Source: Geodermatophilaceae bacterium URHA0031 (GTDB lineage Bacteria; Actinomycetota; Actinomycetes; Mycobacteriales; Geodermatophilaceae). Taken from it: a DNA stretch of 64,000 bases. The notes beneath the pieces were generated by a model. It searched no databases and was not told where the DNA came from. It was given only the letters and a program-made list of their open reading frames with translations. Shown here piece by piece: positions 61,304 to 64,000 of the stretch (positions are counted from its first letter, which is position 1; each line of letters starts with the position of its first letter). Made by a program: the position numbers and the translations under genes. The DNA lies in NCBI GenBank assembly GCA_000620205.1, contig JHVP01000005.1:359328-423327 (forward strand), written 5' to 3'.

Positions 61304-62482
61304 GTGTTCGAGTACTTCCCCACCGGGCCCTACACCTGGAACCTCAGCGTCGTCGCCACGCTGAACTCCGGCGGTCTGATCGACGAGGTCGACCGGGCCT
61401 GCCGGCCGATCAAGGAGGCGGCCAACGCCGGGGAGGACGCCGGGACGCCGGACTTCCTGCGGGCCTGGACCGCGCTCACCGACCAGCTGGTCGGTCAGGC
61501 CGAGGAGGCCGAGAAGGCCGGGCACGTCCGCACCGCCGGTCAGCTGTACTTCCGGGCGAGCAACTACCTGGCCCAGGCCGAACGGATGCTGGCGCACTCC
61601 GACCCGAACCGGGTGCCGACCTACCGGCGGTTGCTGGAACTGGCGCAGAAGGCGTTCGACCTGCACAGCCCGCGGGTCTCCCGGGTCGCCGTCCCCTACG
61701 AGGGCACCACGCTGCCGGCCTACTTCAGCCAGGCGCCGGCGACCGACGAGGGGCCTGCGCCGGTGATCGTGCTGGTCAACGGACTGGACTCCACCAAGGA
61801 GCACATGTACGCCTCCAACCACTGGGAGGAGCTGGCCGCCCGCGGCATCTCCTGCCTGATGCTGGACCAGCCCGGCACCGGCGAGGCGCTGCGGCTGCAG
61901 GGGCTCACCGCGCGGATCGACACCGAGGCCTGGGCGGGCGCCTGCGTGGACTGGCTCGAGCAGCGCGACGACGTCGATGCCGCGCGGATCGGGATCGTCG
62001 GCTGGTCGCTGGGTGGCTACTACGCCCCGCGCGCCGCGGCGTTCGAGAAGCGCTTCGCGCTGGTCGTGGCGTGGGGGGCCAACCACAACTGGGGCGCGGT
62101 GCAGCGCCGCCGCAAGGAGCGTGAGGGCGAGCGCCCAGTCCCGCACTACTGGGAGCACGTGCTGTGGGTGTGGGGTCACGACGGCGACGAGAACGACCTC
62201 GACGGCTTCCTCGACTTCGCCGACGGCGTGCACCTGGACGGCGTGGTCGAGGAGATCACCGTGCCGTTCCTGATCGCGCACGGCGCCAACGACCGGCAGA
62301 TCCCGCTGGAGTACGCGCACCGCTCCTACGACCAGGCGGTCAACAGCCCGAAGCGGCAGCTGCGCGTGTTCACCCCCGAGGAGGGCGCGACCGAGCACAT
62401 CGGGCTGGACCACCTGCCGCACGTGAGCACCTTCATCGCCGACTGGGTGGCCGACACCTTCGGCGAGCTGGCGAAGGGCTGA
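61304..62482 (+). CDS. alpha/beta-hydrolase, pseudooxynicotine-hydrolase/FrsA-like
   Basis: 392 residues from a GTG. A 150-residue helical N-terminal domain (ASNYLAQAERML) precedes the hydrolase core: VIVLVNGLDSTKEHMY, GTGEAL, the elbow GWSLGGYYAPRA with S235, AHGANDRQIP (Asp) and a late HIGLDH His. This layout fits 2,6-dihydroxypseudooxynicotine hydrolase and related C-C bond hydrolases. After ring cleavage it would cut the side-chain C-C bond. Confidence 0.85.
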   Translation: MFEYFPTGPYTWNLSVVATLNSGGLIDEVDRACRPIKEAANAGEDAGTPDFLRAWTALTDQLVGQAEEAEKAGHVRTAGQLYFRASNYLAQAERMLAHSDPNRVPTYRRLLELAQKAFDLHSPRVSRVAVPYEGTTLPAYFSQAPATDEGPAPVIVLVNGLDSTKEHMYASNHWEELAARGISCLMLDQPGTGEALRLQGLTARIDTEAWAGACVDWLEQRDDVDAARIGIVGWSLGGYYAPRAAAFEKRFALVVAWGANHNWGAVQRRRKEREGERPVPHYWEHVLWVWGHDGDENDLDGFLDFADGVHLDGVVEEITVPFLIAHGANDRQIPLEYAHRSYDQAVNSPKRQLRVFTPEEGATEHIGLDHLPHVSTFIADWVADTFGELAKG

Positions 62483-62484
62483 CC

Positions 62485-62886
62485 GTGCCGATGCTGTTCG
62501 TCAACCTGCCGGTCCAGGACGTCGCGGGAGCGCGGTCGTTCTACGAGGCGCTCGGGTTCACCTTCCACCGGCTCGACTCCGACGAGAGCTCGGCGTCGAT
62601 GGTGGTCGACGAGAGCATCGTCGTCCGCCTGCTCGCGCGGGACCGATTCGCCGAGCTGGTCACCGGCGAGGTCGGCGATCCGAGCTCCGGCCCCACGGTG
62701 CTGCTGAGCCTCACGGCCGACAGCCGGGACGAGGTCGACGACCTCGTCGCCCGGGCCCTCAGCGCCGGGGGCCGACCGTGGCTGCCGGCGCGGGACACCG
62801 CCTCGGACCACACCGGCAGCTTCACCGACCCGGACGGCCACGTCTGGGAGATCCGGTGGATCGACCAGCTGCACGTCGTGAACTGA
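62485..62886 (+). CDS. VOC-family (glyoxalase/bleomycin-resistance-like) protein
   Basis: 133 residues from a GTG 2 bp after the hydrolase stop (an ATG at 62491 is the alternative). LFVNLPVQDVAGARSFYEALGF and TGSFTDPDGHVWEIRWID are the single-module VOC pattern. It lacks the first metal His at the N-terminal position (LFVNLPV), so it may be a binding or isomerase protein rather than a dioxygenase. Last gene of the aromatic operon. Confidence 0.85.
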   Translation: MPMLFVNLPVQDVAGARSFYEALGFTFHRLDSDESSASMVVDESIVVRLLARDRFAELVTGEVGDPSSGPTVLLSLTADSRDEVDDLVARALSAGGRPWLPARDTASDHTGSFTDPDGHVWEIRWIDQLHVVN

Positions 62887-62913
62887 CAGCTGCCCGCCGG
62901 TGCCCCGTGCCGG

Positions 62914-64000
62914 TCAGAAGGGCGGCGGGGTGGTGACCGCGGTCAGGCCGGTGGGTGTGGTGACGGTGAGGGTGGCGTCGTCGGCCAGGTGGCAGGACCA
63001 GTCGGGTGCCTGGTGCTTGCCACGGTGGTGGCTGACGCAGAACCCGGCCAGGTTGGTGACCGAGGTGGGCCCCTCCGGGTAGCGGATCCGGTGGTCGAGC
63101 TCGCCGGCGGCGACCAGACGGCGGCAGCCGGGGAACCGGCAACGCCGGTCCCGGGCGCGGACGAACCGGTCCAGCGCCGCCCCCGGCCGGTACCCGTCGG
63201 TCGGACCGGGTGCGCCCAGCCCGGGCCGGCCGGTGAGGTCGTGGGTGCAGGCCGCCGGGTCGCGGCGGCAGCCGGGCCGGCCGCATTGCCCGGTGCGGCG
63301 CAGCTCGGGAAGGTCGGTCAGCGCCACCAGCGCTCCGGTGAGTTCGTCGACCAGCGCGATCCGCGGCCGGTCGGCCAGCCCGCCACCCGCGGTCCGGGAC
63401 AGCAGCCCGGCCAGCGTCTCGCGGTCGGCCCGGGCTGAGACGGCGAGCGCCTGCAGCGCGTCCTCGGCGCCGTCCACCCGACCGGCCGGACCGGCGCGCC
63501 AGGCAGCCTCGTCGGCGGCGTCGGCCCGCTCGGCGGTGCGCACCATCCGCTGGGCGTGCGCCAGCGCCTGCTGCGCCCGCAACCCGGCCGCCGAGGCGTC
63601 GTCCACGGCCCGGTCGGCCGCCGCCCACCAGCCCGCACCGGGCAGCGCACGACTGCTCGCCGGGAGGTCGGCCGGCCGCGGATCGCCCGGTGGTGGTCCG
63701 GGCGGTGTGGACCCACCCGGCCAGCGGTCCTCAGGCGGATCCGGGTCGGTGATCAGCCCGGCCTCGAAATCCGCCCACCAGCGCTCCTCCGCCTCCCGCA
63801 GCGCCTCCTCGGTCGCCACGAACAGCGCCACCTCGGCCGGGTCGGGGACGGGGTCGCGTCCGAGGTCGGGGGCGGGGCGAGCAGCAGGGACGACGTCGGC
63901 CGGGTCGGTGGTCGGGGTGCCGGTGGTCGGGGTGCCGGTGGTCGGGGTGCCGGTGGTCGGGGTGCCGGTGGTCGGGGTGCCGGTGGTCGGGGTGCCGGTG
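62914..64000 (-). CDS. DUF222/HNH endonuclease family protein, 5' end outside the window
   Basis: The last 362 codons are in view and the frame stays open to the right edge. The C-terminus is the HNH core: CRFPGCRRLVAAGELDHRIR, NLAGFCVSHHRGKHQ. Before it is RIALVDELTGALVALTDLPEL and a CGRPGCRRDP zinc pair, then a variable acidic/Pro linker. The upstream part encodes repeated TPTTG. This is the actinobacterial 13E12-like family, often present in many copies per genome. Whether the DUF222 domain is intact cannot be seen. Confidence 0.85.
   Translation of the reverse strand, partial: TGTPTTGTPTTGTPTTGTPTTGTPTTGTPTTDPADVVPAARPAPDLGRDPVPDPAEVALFVATEEALREAEERWWADFEAGLITDPDPPEDRWPGGSTPPGPPPGDPRPADLPASSRALPGAGWWAAADRAVDDASAAGLRAQQALAHAQRMVRTAERADAADEAAWRAGPAGRVDGAEDALQALAVSARADRETLAGLLSRTAGGGLADRPRIALVDELTGALVALTDLPELRRTGQCGRPGCRRDPAACTHDLTGRPGLGAPGPTDGYRPGAALDRFVRARDRRCRFPGCRRLVAAGELDHRIRYPEGPTSVTNLAGFCVSHHRGKHQAPDWSCHLADDATLTVTTPTGLTAVTTPPPF
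63908..64000 (-). repeat. 15-bp tandem repeat, at least six copies
   Basis: GTGGTCGGGGTGCCG repeats exactly from 63908 to the window edge, encoding TPTTG in frame on the minus strand within the HNH gene. No spacers, so it is not a CRISPR. Confidence 0.9.

Noticed and set aside
63908..64000. CRISPR-like array
   Set aside because: The 15-bp units are directly adjacent with no spacers and encode a pentapeptide repeat; no cas genes are present.

Overview
The window is 64 kb of very GC-rich DNA with many GTG starts, ATGA/GTGA stop-start overlaps, an F420-type LLM oxidoreductase, an MmpL-like transporter, a DUF222/HNH endonuclease and FCD-type GntR regulators. This points to an actinobacterium. 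The gene style recalls Geodermatophilaceae, but that family placement is inference from memory. It looks chromosomal: no rRNA, tRNA, transposase, integrase, CRISPR array or replication origin was seen.

Region 1 (1-5.3 kb, plus strand) is the left part of a catabolic gene set: the end of a molybdenum hydroxylase, a Tm-1-like (UPF0261) protein, a histidine phosphatase, an MBL-fold hydrolase, an SDR and a zinc alcohol dehydrogenase. Region 2 (5.3-13.6 kb) looks accessory. It holds a protein made of four 43-residue repeats, an NTF2-like protein, a membrane-anchored HNH nuclease, poorly conserved membrane proteins, a zinc-ribbon/receiver fusion, and a family of about seven related short hairpin repeats found nowhere else in the window. 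Part of it is visibly lower in GC. Region 3 (13.7-30.7 kb) resumes the catabolic set: transaldolase, a branched-chain-type ABC importer (binding protein plus livHMGF), methylmalonate-semialdehyde dehydrogenase, a second Tm-1-like protein overlapping a Tm-1-type TIM-barrel protein, two FCD GntR regulators, and an operon with a split PEP-synthase-like phosphotransferase, an FAH-family hydrolase, an ABM protein and an aldehyde dehydrogenase. Six ATCGAT-centred near-palindromes precede the genes of regions 1 and 3, two of them on top of apparent -10 boxes, so these genes look like one GntR-controlled regulon for an unidentified substrate.

Region 4 (30.7-55.3 kb) is mostly ordinary: a cation/proton antiporter, a small membrane protein with PaxB/Pyr4-like terpene-cyclase features, a TetR/MFS pair whose transporter carries a long Thr/Ser/Pro tail, an ECF sigma/anti-sigma/ABC operon, an enoyl-CoA hydratase-like protein, a methyltransferase, a DUF6625 protein with SelO, a frameshifted alpha/beta hydrolase, an LLM oxidoreductase, a secreted aldose epimerase, a PAS-GGDEF protein, a TetR/MMPL pair and an MFS transporter. 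Region 5 (55.4-62.9 kb) is a second catabolic cluster: a LysR regulator divergent from a tightly packed operon of cyclase-family hydrolase, FAD monooxygenase, extradiol dioxygenase, FAH-family protein, SDR, alpha/beta hydrolase and VOC protein, which reads as an aromatic meta-cleavage pathway. The window ends inside a DUF222/HNH gene with a run of 15-bp repeats.
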